Source: Streptomyces sp. NBC_01232 (GTDB lineage: Bacteria; Actinomycetota; Actinomycetes; Streptomycetales; Streptomycetaceae). From it: 64,000 bases of DNA. The notes under the pieces are model-generated. The model was not told the origin of the DNA and ran no database searches. It worked only from the letters and a program-made list of their open reading frames with translations. The stretch lies in contig NZ_CP108518.1 in NCBI RefSeq assembly GCF_035989885.1, positions 5,819,001 through 5,883,000 on the forward strand, given 5' to 3'. Position 1 is the first letter of the stretch. Every line of letters begins with the position of its first letter. A program made the translations under genes and the position numbers. This document shows, piece by piece, positions 24,973-33,136 of the stretch.

Positions 24973-25653
24973 GTGAACAAGGCGCAGCTCGTAGAAGCGA
25001 TTGCCGACAAGCTGGGCGGCCGCCAGCAGGCCGCGGATGCTGTCGACGCGGTACTGGACGCGATCGTCCGCGCTACCGTCGCGGGCGACCGGGTCTCGGT
25101 CACGGGCTTCGGCTCGTTCGAGAAGGTCGACCGTCCGGCCCGTTACGCCCGCAACCCGCAGACGGGAGAGCGCGTCCGGGTCAAGAAGACCTCTGTCCCC
25201 CGTTTCCGCGCCGGTCAGGGCTTCAAGGACCTGGTCAGCGGCACCAAGAAGCTGCCCAAGGGCGGTGAGGTGTCCGTGAAGAAGGCGCCCAAGGGCAGCC
25301 TCACGGGTGGCGCCTCCGCGACGGTCAAGAAGGCCGTGGCGAAGAAGGCCACCACCGCCAAGAAGGCCGCGGCAAAGACCGCGGTCGCAAAGAAGGTCAC
25401 GGCCAAGAAGACCACCGCGACCGCCAAGAAGGCCGCGGTCAAGAGCACCGCCACGGCGAAGAAGGCCACCGCCACCGCCAAGAAGGCCACCACGGCGGCC
25501 AAGAAGACCACCGCCGCCGCGAAGAAGGCCACCCCCGCGGCGAAGAAGACCGCGCCGGCGGCCAAGAAGGTCACCGCAGCGACGAAGGCGCCCGCCAAGA
25601 AGACGGCGACGCGCAAGGCCACCGCGAAGAAGACCACCGCCCGCAAGAAGTAG
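24973..25653 (+). CDS. hupS: HU-family nucleoid protein with Lys/Ala-rich tail
   Basis: 226 residues. Residues 1-94 are a complete HU domain (NKAQLVEAIADKLGGRQQAADAV, GFGSFEKVDRPARYARNPQTGE, VPRFRAGQGFKDLV). The remaining ~130 residues are repeated AKKA/TAKKATT units like histone H1 tails. This two-part form is HupS of Streptomyces, which compacts the spore chromosome and is raised during sporulation; the tail adds non-specific DNA binding. GTG start behind AAGGGGAA. The tail-coding DNA is a degenerate repeat (AAGAAGGCC units) and is prone to length change. A hairpin follows. Confidence 0.93.
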   Translation: MNKAQLVEAIADKLGGRQQAADAVDAVLDAIVRATVAGDRVSVTGFGSFEKVDRPARYARNPQTGERVRVKKTSVPRFRAGQGFKDLVSGTKKLPKGGEVSVKKAPKGSLTGGASATVKKAVAKKATTAKKAAAKTAVAKKVTAKKTTATAKKAAVKSTATAKKATATAKKATTAAKKTTAAAKKATPAAKKTAPAAKKVTAATKAPAKKTATRKATAKKTTARKK

Positions 25654-25673
25654 GGGCACGCGTCACACAGGCC

Positions 25674-25706
25674 GGGCCGGCTTTCCCCGTGCGGGGGAGC
25701 CGGCCC
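25674..25706. terminator. Bidirectional terminator between hupS and cofC
   Basis: Stem GGGCCGGCT/AGCCGGCCC with an inner CCCC/GGGG extension, between two convergent genes. Confidence 0.85.
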
Positions 25707-25736
25707 GCGGTGCGTCCGGCCGCCGCCGGCCGTTCC

Positions 25737-25940
25737 TCAGAAGGTCTGCAGCGTCACCAGGGTGATCCGCAGGCTCGCGCCCGCGCCGTCCGTCTCGATC
25801 CGCACCCGCTGCCCGGGGCGCAGCAGCCGCAGGCCGCCCGCGTCGAAGGCCGGGGCCTCGAAGGGCACCGGAGTGCCGTCGTCCAGCAGCACACTGCCGC
25901 TGCGGGTCTCGGAGTCGTACGTGTACGCGGTCGCCTGCAT
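25737..25940 (-). CDS. Possible separate 67-residue cold-shock-like protein within the cofC frame
   Basis: An internal ATG in the cofC frame opens MQATAYTYDSETRSGSVLLD, DGTPVPFEAPAFDAGGLRLL and RPGQRVRIETDG. The G-x-V-x-x-DDG-x-x-x-x-F-x-x-x-AF pattern recalls a shortened cold-shock/OB fold. TACAGT lies six bases upstream of the ATG, a plausible -10 box for a leaderless transcript, so this may be its own gene whose upstream neighbour has lost its stop. Domain type and independence are inferred. Confidence 0.45.
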   Translation of the reverse strand: MQATAYTYDSETRSGSVLLDDGTPVPFEAPAFDAGGLRLLRPGQRVRIETDGAGASLRITLVTLQTF

Positions 25941-26540
25941 ACGGGCACTGTATCGGGCGGTGTGACGCCCCACTCCGAGGGTGAGCGCGGTCCGCAGATC
26001 CGCCGCCGTGTCCACGTCCCGGCGCACGCTGTCGACGCCCGCGAGAACGATTTCCACCGCTCCGGAGGCCGAATGCCTGGCCCGTGACCGACCGCCGAAG
26101 GAAGGGGTCAATTCCACGTCCGGCGCGGCGGAAAGCAGGGTCGTCCCGATTCCGGCGGCATCCGCCAGAAATGCCCGCGGAAATACCGACGCGTTTTCGA
26201 GCACGCGTTGCAATTCCGGAGGCCGCAACGCGGGCAGGTCCGCGTTCAGCGCCGCCACCGGTGCGCCGGGCCGCCCCCGCCGCACCGCCCGCGCCCCGTG
26301 GGCCAGGGCCGCGTTGAGCCCGGCCGCCGGGGCGTCCGGGACGATCCGCGCCCCGAGCCGCGCCAGTTCCGCACCGGCCGTGGCGTCGTCCGTGACGACC
26401 ACCACATCCTCGACCGCGGCGCAGGCCAGGGCGCCTGCGACGGTGTCCTGCGCGAAGGCCAGGGCGAGGCCCGGACGAGAGGCGCCCACGGCCCTCGCGA
26501 GGCGGCTCTTCGCCACCGCCAGAGGCTTCAGTGGGACCAC
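25737..26540 (-). CDS. cofC: CofC/FbiD-like guanylyltransferase joined in frame to a small C-terminal domain
   Basis: The N-terminal ~200 residues match the phospholactate/phosphoenolpyruvate guanylyltransferase that supplies coenzyme F420 precursor: VPLKPLAVAKSRLARAVG, VVVVTDDATAGAELARLGARI, AGLNAALAHG, VAALNADLPALRPPEL, DAAGIGTTLL, FGGRSRARH. No stop codon separates this from a 67-residue C-terminal module (MQATAYTYDSETRSGSVLLD to TLVTLQTF). The start is uncertain. The best ribosome site (GGAGGGAAGG) is followed by GTC ACG AAA at 26564, with no ATG/GTG/TTG in frame at that spacing; the first usual start codon is the GTG given here, with GGAG four bases upstream, and it trims the first strand. 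Either an unusual start codon or a start lost by point change (GTG to GTC) is possible. Confidence 0.7.
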   Translation of the reverse strand: MVPLKPLAVAKSRLARAVGASRPGLALAFAQDTVAGALACAAVEDVVVVTDDATAGAELARLGARIVPDAPAAGLNAALAHGARAVRRGRPGAPVAALNADLPALRPPELQRVLENASVFPRAFLADAAGIGTTLLSAAPDVELTPSFGGRSRARHSASGAVEIVLAGVDSVRRDVDTAADLRTALTLGVGRHTARYSARMQATAYTYDSETRSGSVLLDDGTPVPFEAPAFDAGGLRLLRPGQRVRIETDGAGASLRITLVTLQTF

Positions 26541-26784
26541 CAGACTCCAGACGGCTTTCGTGACGGACCCCTTCCCTCCGGTGCGCTCCGGCGCGTCCCC
26601 GGGCCATGGTCGGGTCACGGCCGGGTCATGTGTCGGCCCATTGTCGCCCCCGCCCAGGCGGCCCGGGAGTCCGGTGGCGTGAGCGGGGCGTACGGTGTTC
26701 TCGACAGAGACCGGGCGTGGGGTGACACTTGTCCGGCCCACGAGGTGCCCAAGCCGCGCACCGGTCCTAGAGGAAGGTGTCCGA

Positions 26785-27537
26785 GTGTCCCGCCGCAGAA
26801 TCGGCTTCTGGTACCGCCTGGCGGCGGTCATCGCAAAACCGCCGCTGGTAGTGCTCTTCAAGCGGGACTGGCGGGGAATCGAGCACATTCCGGCCGAGGG
26901 CGGCTTTATCACCGCCGTCAATCACAACTCCTATCTGGACCCGCTCTCGTACGCGCACTTCCAGTACAACACCGGCCGGGTGCCGCGATTGCTCGCCAAG
27001 GCCGCCCTCTTCAAGGTCCCCATTGTCGGGTCGATCCTGCGCGGATCCGGGCAGATCCCCGTCTACCGGGAGAGCACCAACGCCCTGGACGCATTCCGGG
27101 CCGCGGTTGACGCCATCGAGAGCGGCGAATGCGTGGCCTTTTACCCGGAGGGCACCCTCACCCGCGACCCCGACATGTGGCCGATGGCCGGCAAGACCGG
27201 CGCCGCCCGCGTGGCGCTGATGACGCGGGCGCCCGTCATTCCGGTGGCCCAGTGGGGCGCGAACCTCGCGATGCCGCCCTACGCCAAGGAGAACAAGGTC
27301 CGGCTCTTCCCGCGCAAGACCCTCCAGGTGCTCGCCGGACCGCCGGTGGACCTCTCCGCCTTCTACGACCGGGAACCCACCCCGGAGATCCTGCGGGAGG
27401 TCACCGAGGTCATCATGGCGGCCATCACCGCGCTGCTGGAGGAGGTGCGCGGCGAGACCGCGCCCGAGCAGCCGTACGACCATCGCAACGCCAGGGCGGA
27501 ACAGCGGCGCAAGGCCGCAGGGGAGGGCAACAAGTGA
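26785..27537 (+). CDS. plsC: 1-acyl-sn-glycerol-3-phosphate acyltransferase family protein
   Basis: 250 residues. PlsC-type acyltransferase with the HX4D catalytic motif in AVNHNSYLDPLSY and the substrate motif FYPEGTLTRD; GSGQIPVYRE and APVIPVAQWGAN are the remaining blocks. It acylates lysophosphatidate in phospholipid synthesis at the membrane face (N-terminal hydrophobic segment FWYRLAAVIAKPPLVVLF). GTG start behind GAGGAAGG. Its stop overlaps the gpsA start (GTGA), linking acylation to supply of glycerol-3-phosphate. Confidence 0.9.
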   Translation: MSRRRIGFWYRLAAVIAKPPLVVLFKRDWRGIEHIPAEGGFITAVNHNSYLDPLSYAHFQYNTGRVPRLLAKAALFKVPIVGSILRGSGQIPVYRESTNALDAFRAAVDAIESGECVAFYPEGTLTRDPDMWPMAGKTGAARVALMTRAPVIPVAQWGANLAMPPYAKENKVRLFPRKTLQVLAGPPVDLSAFYDREPTPEILREVTEVIMAAITALLEEVRGETAPEQPYDHRNARAEQRRKAAGEGNK

Positions 27538-28544
27538 CACGTCCCGTGAAGGCGACCGTCTTCGGAACAGGCTCCTGGGGCACGGCCTTCGCCATCGTGC
27601 TCGCCGACGCCGGCTGCGAGGTGACGCTGTGGGGCCGCCGCCAGGAGGTGGTCGACGCCATCAACACCGGCCGGACCAACCCGGACTACTTCCCCGGCGT
27701 CGAACTCCCCGGGAACCTGCGGGCCACCACCGACCCGGCCGAGGCCGCGGCCGGCGCCGACTTCACGGTCCTCGCCGTCCCGTCCCAGACCCTGCGCGAC
27801 AACCTCGCCGCGTGGTCGCCCCTGCTGGCCCCCGACACCGTGCTCGTGTCCCTGATGAAGGGCATCGAACTCGGCACCGCCAAGCGGATGAGCGAGGTCA
27901 TCGAGGAGGTGGCCAAGGTCCCCGCCGAGCGGATCGCCGTGGTCACGGGCCCCAACCTGGCCGCCGAGATCGCCGCGCGCCAGCCCGCCGCCTCCGTCGT
28001 CGCCTGCGTGGACGAGGGCGTGGCCCAGCGCCTCCAGGCCGCCTGCCACACCCCGTACTTCCGCCCGTACACGAGCACCGACGTCATCGGCTGCGAGCTC
28101 GGCGGCGCCGTCAAGAACGTCATCGGCCTCGCCGTCGGCATCGCGGACGGCATGGGCCTGGGCGACAACACCAAGGGCTCGCTCATCACCCGCGGCCTCG
28201 CCGAAGCCACCCGCCTCGGCGTGGCGATGGGGGCCGACCCGCTCACCTTCTCCGGGCTCGCCGGCCTCGGCGACCTGGTCGCCACCTGCTCCTCGCCGCT
28301 CTCCCGGAACCACACCTTCGGCACCAACCTGGGCCGCGGGATGACCCTCGAGGAGACCATCGCGGTCACCAGGCAGACCGCCGAGGGAGTCAAGTCCTGC
28401 CAGTCGGTGGCCGATCTGGCCCGCCGCCACGGGGTGGACATGCCCATCACCGACACCGTGGTCGACATCGTCCACCACGGCAAGCCGACCCTGGTCGCGC
28501 TCAAGGAACTGATGGGACGCAGCGCCAAACCGGAACGTCGCTGA
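27534..28544 (+). CDS. gpsA: NAD(P)-dependent glycerol-3-phosphate dehydrogenase
   Basis: 336 residues. Reduces dihydroxyacetone phosphate to sn-glycerol-3-phosphate for phospholipids. N-terminal Rossmann motif VFGTGSWGTAFA (residues 9-20), VTGPNLAAEIA, the catalytic Lys in GCELGGAVKNVIGLAVG (about residue 193), and GLAGLGDLVATCSSPLSRNH. GTG start overlapping the plsC stop by GTGA. ddl follows 39 bases later. Confidence 0.95.
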   Translation: MTRPVKATVFGTGSWGTAFAIVLADAGCEVTLWGRRQEVVDAINTGRTNPDYFPGVELPGNLRATTDPAEAAAGADFTVLAVPSQTLRDNLAAWSPLLAPDTVLVSLMKGIELGTAKRMSEVIEEVAKVPAERIAVVTGPNLAAEIAARQPAASVVACVDEGVAQRLQAACHTPYFRPYTSTDVIGCELGGAVKNVIGLAVGIADGMGLGDNTKGSLITRGLAEATRLGVAMGADPLTFSGLAGLGDLVATCSSPLSRNHTFGTNLGRGMTLEETIAVTRQTAEGVKSCQSVADLARRHGVDMPITDTVVDIVHHGKPTLVALKELMGRSAKPERR

Positions 28545-28583
28545 CTCCATTCCGCACGTCTGAGCGGGTACTCTCGTGGCGAT

Positions 28584-29741
28584 ATGAGCAGCGAGAACCT
28601 CCCCCAGACCCCTGAGCAGCAGGGCCGCAAGCCCCGCGTGGCCGTCGTGTTCGGCGGCCGCAGCTCGGAACACGCCATCTCGGTCGTCACGGCGGGCGCC
28701 GTGCTGCGCTCCATCGACCGCTCCAAGTACGAGGTGCTGCCCATCGGCATCACCACGGACGGCCGATGGGCGCTGACCGCCGACGAGCCCGAGCGGATGG
28801 CCATTGCCGACCGCAAGCTCCCCAGCGTCGAGGAGCTCGCCGACTCCGAGGACGGCGCCGTCGTGCTCTCGGTCGACCCGGCCAGCCGCCAGGTCGTCTA
28901 CACCGAACCGGGCGCCGTCCCCAAGGCCCTGGGCGAGGTGGACGTCGTCTTCCCCGTCCTGCACGGCCCGTACGGCGAGGACGGCACCCTCCAGGGCCTC
29001 CTGGAGCTCTCCGGCATCCCGTACGTCGGTTCCGGCGTCCTCGCCTCGGCCGTCGGCCAGGACAAGGACTACATGAAGCGGGTGTTCACGTCCTTCGGGC
29101 TGAGCGTCGGCCCGTACGTGACCATCCGCCCCCGCGAGTGGGACGCCGACCGGGACGCCGCCCGCGGCCGGATCCTGGACTTCGCGGCCGAACACGGCTG
29201 GCCGCTGTTCGTGAAGCCCGCCCGGGCCGGCTCCTCCATCGGCATCACCAAGGTCGACGACGCCTCGGGCCTGGACGCCGCCGTCAAGGAGGCCCGGCGC
29301 CACGACCCGAAGATCATCGTGGAGGCGCTGCTGCGCGGCCGCGAGATCGAGTGCGGAGTCCTGGAGTTCGAGGACGGGCCGCGCGCGAGCGTCCCCGCCG
29401 AGATCCCTCCGGTCTCCAGCCACGACTTCTACGACTTCGAGGCGAAGTACATCGACTCCGCCTCCGGGATCGTGCCCGCCCCGCTCACCCCCGAGCAGAC
29501 CGCAGAGGTGCAGCGGCTCGCGATCGAGGCCTTCGACGCCGCGTCCTGCGAGGGCCTGGTGCGCGCCGACTTCTTCCTCACCGAGGACGGCACCTTCGTC
29601 ATCAACGAGATCAACACGATGCCGGGCTTCACGCCGATCTCCATGTACCCGCTGATGTGGCAGAAGACGGGCATCGAGTACCCGGAGCTGGTGGACCGAC
29701 TGATCCAGGCGGCCCTGCGCCGCTCCACCGGCCTGCGCTGA
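28584..29741 (+). CDS. ddlA: D-alanine--D-alanine ligase
   Basis: 385 residues, ATP-grasp ligase for peptidoglycan precursor synthesis. N-terminal VAVVFGGRSSEHAISVVTAG, HGPYGEDGTLQGLLE, ATP-grasp lysine segment FVKPARAGSSIGITKV, and the Mg/phosphate segment VINEINTMPGFTPISMYP. An insertion near residues 60-110 is usual for actinobacterial enzymes. The residue pattern is that of a D-Ala-D-Ala rather than D-Ala-D-Lac ligase: Tyr in the KYIDSASGIV omega loop has the general family form, which I read only roughly. No clear ribosome site is seen upstream. Confidence 0.95.
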   Translation: MSSENLPQTPEQQGRKPRVAVVFGGRSSEHAISVVTAGAVLRSIDRSKYEVLPIGITTDGRWALTADEPERMAIADRKLPSVEELADSEDGAVVLSVDPASRQVVYTEPGAVPKALGEVDVVFPVLHGPYGEDGTLQGLLELSGIPYVGSGVLASAVGQDKDYMKRVFTSFGLSVGPYVTIRPREWDADRDAARGRILDFAAEHGWPLFVKPARAGSSIGITKVDDASGLDAAVKEARRHDPKIIVEALLRGREIECGVLEFEDGPRASVPAEIPPVSSHDFYDFEAKYIDSASGIVPAPLTPEQTAEVQRLAIEAFDAASCEGLVRADFFLTEDGTFVINEINTMPGFTPISMYPLMWQKTGIEYPELVDRLIQAALRRSTGLR

Positions 29742-29764
29742 GCGTCGTCCGCAACGCCCACCGC

Positions 29765-29803
29765 CCGCCGCCCGCCCCCGAGGGCGTGGCCGGCGGGCGG
29801 CGG
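29765..29803. terminator. Terminator between ddlA and lipoprotein gene
   Basis: 12-bp stem CCGCCGCCCGCC/GGCGGGCGGCGG with a 15-base loop between convergent genes. Confidence 0.8.
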
Positions 29804-29829
29804 TGTGCCCGGTACCCCGCGAGGGGTGC

Positions 29830-30339
29830 TCAGTAGGAGGCGATGCCCTCGGGCACGGTCGCGGAGACCGCCGTGGACAGGCCGACGAGCATCCCCGCGT
29901 CCGTGGCATGCTCCTTGTCGACCTGGACCTCCGTGTACGCCAGCCGCAGCCCGGAGGTGAACCGGAATCCCCCGCCGGACGCGGCGTCGCGTTCCTCCAG
30001 CAGCCAGGCCACTCCGTTCACATGGACGCCGTCCTGCTTCGGATCGGCCATCTTGGGGGGTTTGGGGATACCGCACCGCAGTACGATCGCCGAGCCGCCC
30101 CACGCGGCGGTCAGGTCGGACTCCGGTTCGGTTCTGGTCCGCGCCAGGCCGGCCACCGTCTCCGGAAGCTTCTCGTGCAGTGCCGCACAGAGCTTCGCGA
30201 CGGCGGCGGGCGGCGTGGGCGGAGGGTCCACCCGGGCCTCGGATCCGCCCGGGGTACACGCCGCGACGGCCATGACGGCCATCGAGGCGGGCAGCGCGGA
30301 CAGTGCGCGGACAGGGAGGGGCCGGCGGTGGAGTGACAT
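29830..30339 (-). CDS. DUF3515-type lipoprotein
   Basis: 169 residues. Lipoprotein signal MSLHRRPLPVRALSALPASM with lipobox ending AVAAC (Cys near residue 28), then an extracytoplasmic domain with paired cysteines (LCAAL and LRCGIPKPP) and WLLEERD/FTSGLRLAYTEVQV. This matches the actinobacterial DUF3515 family, found next to ddl in Streptomyces; function unknown, probably at the cell wall. A GTG one codon upstream is an equal start candidate. Confidence 0.82.
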   Translation of the reverse strand: MSLHRRPLPVRALSALPASMAVMAVAACTPGGSEARVDPPPTPPAAVAKLCAALHEKLPETVAGLARTRTEPESDLTAAWGGSAIVLRCGIPKPPKMADPKQDGVHVNGVAWLLEERDAASGGGFRFTSGLRLAYTEVQVDKEHATDAGMLVGLSTAVSATVPEGIASY

Positions 30340-30362
30340 CACCGGCCAAGAGTAGACGGGGG

Positions 30363-30596
30363 CTACAGATGGACCACCGGGCAGGTCAAGGTGCGGGTGA
30401 TCCCCTCCACCTGCTGGACCTTGGCGACGACCATGCGGCCGAGCTCGTCCACGGTGTCGGCCTGGGCGCGCACGATCACGTCGTACGGGCCCGTCACGTC
30501 CTCGGCCTGGATCACCCCCGGGATCTGGCCAATGGACTCGGCGACGAACGACGCCTTGCCCACTTCGGTCTGGATAAGGATGTACGCCTGTACCAC
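30363..30596 (-). CDS. Stand-alone Lrp/AsnC ligand-binding (RAM) domain protein
   Basis: 77 residues: VQAYILIQTEVGKASFVAES, IPGVIQAEDVTGPYDVIVRA, ARVQQVEGITRTLTCPVVHL-like ending. It is the C-terminal sensor half of an Lrp/AsnC regulator with no DNA-binding part. Such proteins form oligomeric rings and bind amino acids; they may modulate full-length Lrp proteins. GTG start behind GGAGG. It lies downstream and in the same direction as nothing else, between the DUF3515 gene and thiL. Confidence 0.85.
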   Translation of the reverse strand: MVQAYILIQTEVGKASFVAESIGQIPGVIQAEDVTGPYDVIVRAQADTVDELGRMVVAKVQQVEGITRTLTCPVVHL

Positions 30597-30841
30597 GGAA
30601 CCTCCAGGGCGGCCACGAGGATCATTTCCCCTAATCTTCGGGTGGACCCCACACGATGGACAGGGCCGGGGGAAGAAGGGACGCCACGGTACCGCGTCGC
30701 CGTGCGCCGCGGGGAGACCTGCGGGCCCGGCGCCACGCACAGCGGGGCGTACGGAGAGCAGAAGTTGACGTATCTGTTGACGGTACCCAGAGCTGAGACG
30801 GCTCGCGACCGCAAGCGGACTGGGCAAGAAGGGGCACAGCG

Positions 30842-31825
30842 ATGAAGGGCACTGTCGGCGAGCTGGGGGAGTTCGGGCTGATCAGGGAGCTCACCTCACG
30901 GCTCACCACCACCCCGGCCGTCCGGCTCGGACCGGGCGACGACGCCGCGGTGGTGTCCGCCCCCGACCGGCGGGTCGTGGCGAGCACCGACATCCTGCTG
31001 GAGGGACGGCACTTCCGGCGCGACTGGTCCACGGCCTACGACGTCGGCCGCAAGGCCGCCGCGCAGAACCTCGCCGACATCGCCGCCATGGGCGCGGTGC
31101 CGACCGCGCTGCTGCTCGGCCTCGTCGTCCCCGCCGAACTCCCGGTCACCTGGCCCACCGAGCTCATGGACGGGATCCGCGACGAGTGCCAGGTCGCCGG
31201 CGCGGCCGTGGTCGGCGGGGACGTCGTCCGCGGTGACGTCATCACCGTCGCCATCACCGCCCTCGGCGACCTGCGCAACCACGAACCCGTCCTGCGCTCC
31301 GGCGCCCAGCCCGGCGACGTCGTCGCCGTCACCGGCTGGCTCGGCTGGTCCGCGGCCGGCTTCGCCGTGCTCTCGCGCGGCTTCCGCTCCCCGCGTGCCT
31401 TCGTCGAGGCGCACCGGCGACCCGAACCGCCGTACCACGCGGGCCCCGCGGCCGCCGGACTCGGTGCCACCGCCATGACCGACGTCAGCGACGGCCTGAT
31501 CGCCGACCTCGGGCACATCGCCGATGCCAGCAAGGTACGGATCGACCTGCGCTCGGCGGCCGTCGACATCCCGACCCAGATGCACGACATCGGGCAGGCC
31601 GTCGGCGTGGACCCGCTGCAGTGGGTGCTCACCGGGGGAGAGGACCACGCCATCGTGGCGACCTTCCCGCCCGACGTGAAGCTGCCCGCCCGCTGGAAGG
31701 TCATCGGCGAGGTGCTCAACCGCTCCGCGCTGCCCCAGGTGACCGTGGACGGCGCGCCCTGGACCAGCACCGGCGGCTGGGACCACTTCGGGGCCGACCC
31801 GGCCCCCCAGGACGGCACGCTGTGA
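30842..31825 (+). CDS. thiL: Thiamine-monophosphate kinase
   Basis: 327 residues. Phosphorylates thiamine monophosphate to the diphosphate cofactor. Motifs: ELGEFGLI at the N-terminus, [10 protein letters not shown] (Mg/ATP Asp residues), [46 protein letters not shown] and [18 protein letters not shown] start at the end of a 245-base upstream region that carries the promoter divergent to the Lrp-like gene. It overlaps thiD by four bases (GTGA). Confidence 0.94.
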   Translation: MKGTVGELGEFGLIRELTSRLTTTPAVRLGPGDDAAVVSAPDRRVVASTDILLEGRHFRRDWSTAYDVGRKAAAQNLADIAAMGAVPTALLLGLVVPAELPVTWPTELMDGIRDECQVAGAAVVGGDVVRGDVITVAITALGDLRNHEPVLRSGAQPGDVVAVTGWLGWSAAGFAVLSRGFRSPRAFVEAHRRPEPPYHAGPAAAGLGATAMTDVSDGLIADLGHIADASKVRIDLRSAAVDIPTQMHDIGQAVGVDPLQWVLTGGEDHAIVATFPPDVKLPARWKVIGEVLNRSALPQVTVDGAPWTSTGGWDHFGADPAPQDGTL

Positions 31826-32622
31826 GCGCCGCCCCGCCGCTGTGCCTGACCGTCGCCGGATCCGACTCCGGCGGCGGTGCGGGCATCCAGGCCGACCTCA
31901 AGACCATGCTGGCGCTCGGTGTGCACGGCATGAGCGTGGTGACCGCCGTGACGGCACAGAACTCGCTCGGGGTACGGGGAGCCTGGGAGCTGCCCGCCGA
32001 GGCCGTCACGGCCCAGTACCGGGCCGTCGTGGACGACATCGGCGTCCGGGCCGTGAAGACCGGGATGCTCTCGTCCGCCGTCCTGGTGGAGACCGTCGCC
32101 GCGCTGCTGGCCGACACCCGGGCCCCGGCCGTCGTGGACCCCGTCGGGGTCTCCAAGCACGGGGACGCGCTGCTCGCCGACTCGGCGCTGGACGCCGTAC
32201 GCAAGGAGCTGCTGCCGCGGGCCACCGTGGCCACCCCCAACCTGGACGAGGTGGCCCGGCTCACGGGCGTGGTGGTGGAGAGCGAGGACGACATGCGGCG
32301 GGCCGCCGACGCGATCCTCGGTCACGGGCCCCGGTGGGCGCTGATCAAGGGCGGCCACCTCGCGGCGCACGCCCACGAGGCGGTGGACCTGCTCAGCGAC
32401 GGCACCGAGGAACGGTGGCTGCGCGCCCCCCGGTACGACAACCGGCACACCCACGGCACCGGCTGCACCCTCGCCAGCGCGATCGCGGCGGGCCTGGCCA
32501 AGGGACTGCCCGTCCCGGAGGCCGTCACCGCCGCCAAGGAGTACGTCACGGGCGCCATCGCCGCCGGCTTCGCGCTCGGCGGGGGCATCGGCCCGGTGGA
32601 TCACGCCTGGCAGTGGCGCTGA
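31822..32622 (+). CDS. thiD: Hydroxymethylpyrimidine/phosphomethylpyrimidine kinase
   Basis: 266 residues, ribokinase-fold enzyme that phosphorylates HMP and HMP-P for thiamine synthesis. N-terminal [58 protein letters not shown], and the anion-hole/catalytic segment [23 protein letters not shown] start overlapping the thiL stop, so both are translated together. Confidence 0.94.
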   Translation: MSAAPPLCLTVAGSDSGGGAGIQADLKTMLALGVHGMSVVTAVTAQNSLGVRGAWELPAEAVTAQYRAVVDDIGVRAVKTGMLSSAVLVETVAALLADTRAPAVVDPVGVSKHGDALLADSALDAVRKELLPRATVATPNLDEVARLTGVVVESEDDMRRAADAILGHGPRWALIKGGHLAAHAHEAVDLLSDGTEERWLRAPRYDNRHTHGTGCTLASAIAAGLAKGLPVPEAVTAAKEYVTGAIAAGFALGGGIGPVDHAWQWR

Positions 32623-32639
32623 GCCGCACCGGACAAGGC

Positions 32640-32674
32640 AAAAGGCCGGTTCACCAGAGGTGAACCGGCCTTTT
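32640..32674. terminator. Bidirectional terminator between thiLD and rpmB
   Basis: 16-bp perfect stem AAAAGGCCGGTTCACC with complement, loop AGA, T-rich end in both directions. Confidence 0.93.
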
Positions 32675-32710
32675 TGGCAACCGGAAAGGGCTGCGCTACG
32701 ACGGGAGGCG

Positions 32711-32896
32711 TCAGCGCGAGACCTTGCCGGCCTTGATGCACGAGGTGCAGGCGTTGAGGCGCTTCGGCGTCCCATTGACCACGGCACGGACGCGCTGGAT
32801 GTTCGGGTTCCAGCGACGCGAGGTGCGGCGGTGCGAGTGGGAGATGTTGTTGCCGAAGCTCGGCCCCTTGGCGCAAACGTCGCAGTTGGCAGCCAC
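32711..32896 (-). CDS. rpmB: 50S ribosomal protein L28
   Basis: 61 residues: [50 protein letters not shown]. The Cys pairs at 5/8 and 50/53 make this the zinc-binding (C+) form; Streptomyces also carries zinc-free paralogues under Zur control elsewhere. It stands alone, divergent from the fakA-recG group. Confidence 0.95.
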   Translation of the reverse strand: MAANCDVCAKGPSFGNNISHSHRRTSRRWNPNIQRVRAVVNGTPKRLNACTSCIKAGKVSR

Positions 32897-33136
32897 AGGT
32901 CACTCCAAGACTTCAGATGCAATTACAGTGAAACCGGCGCACCGGATTCAGAGGTCTGAAGTGGTTTGCCGGGGGAATGGCCCGACTCTCGCCGGGCAAC
33001 CGGAGCAGCATACAACGACTGCGTCCGTCCAAGAAAACTACCATGGCTGCCGATGCCCCCGCCCCGCGGTCCGGACGTCCGGGCAGTCCTTCGTTACCCT
33101 GCGGTGAACCCTGGCCCGCACAAGGAGGAACGCCCG

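Noticed and set aside
25260..25650. Possible repeat array in the hupS 3' half
   Set aside because: The repeated AAGAAGGCC units code for the Lys/Ala-rich tail typical of HupS and have no spacer structure of a CRISPR or other array.
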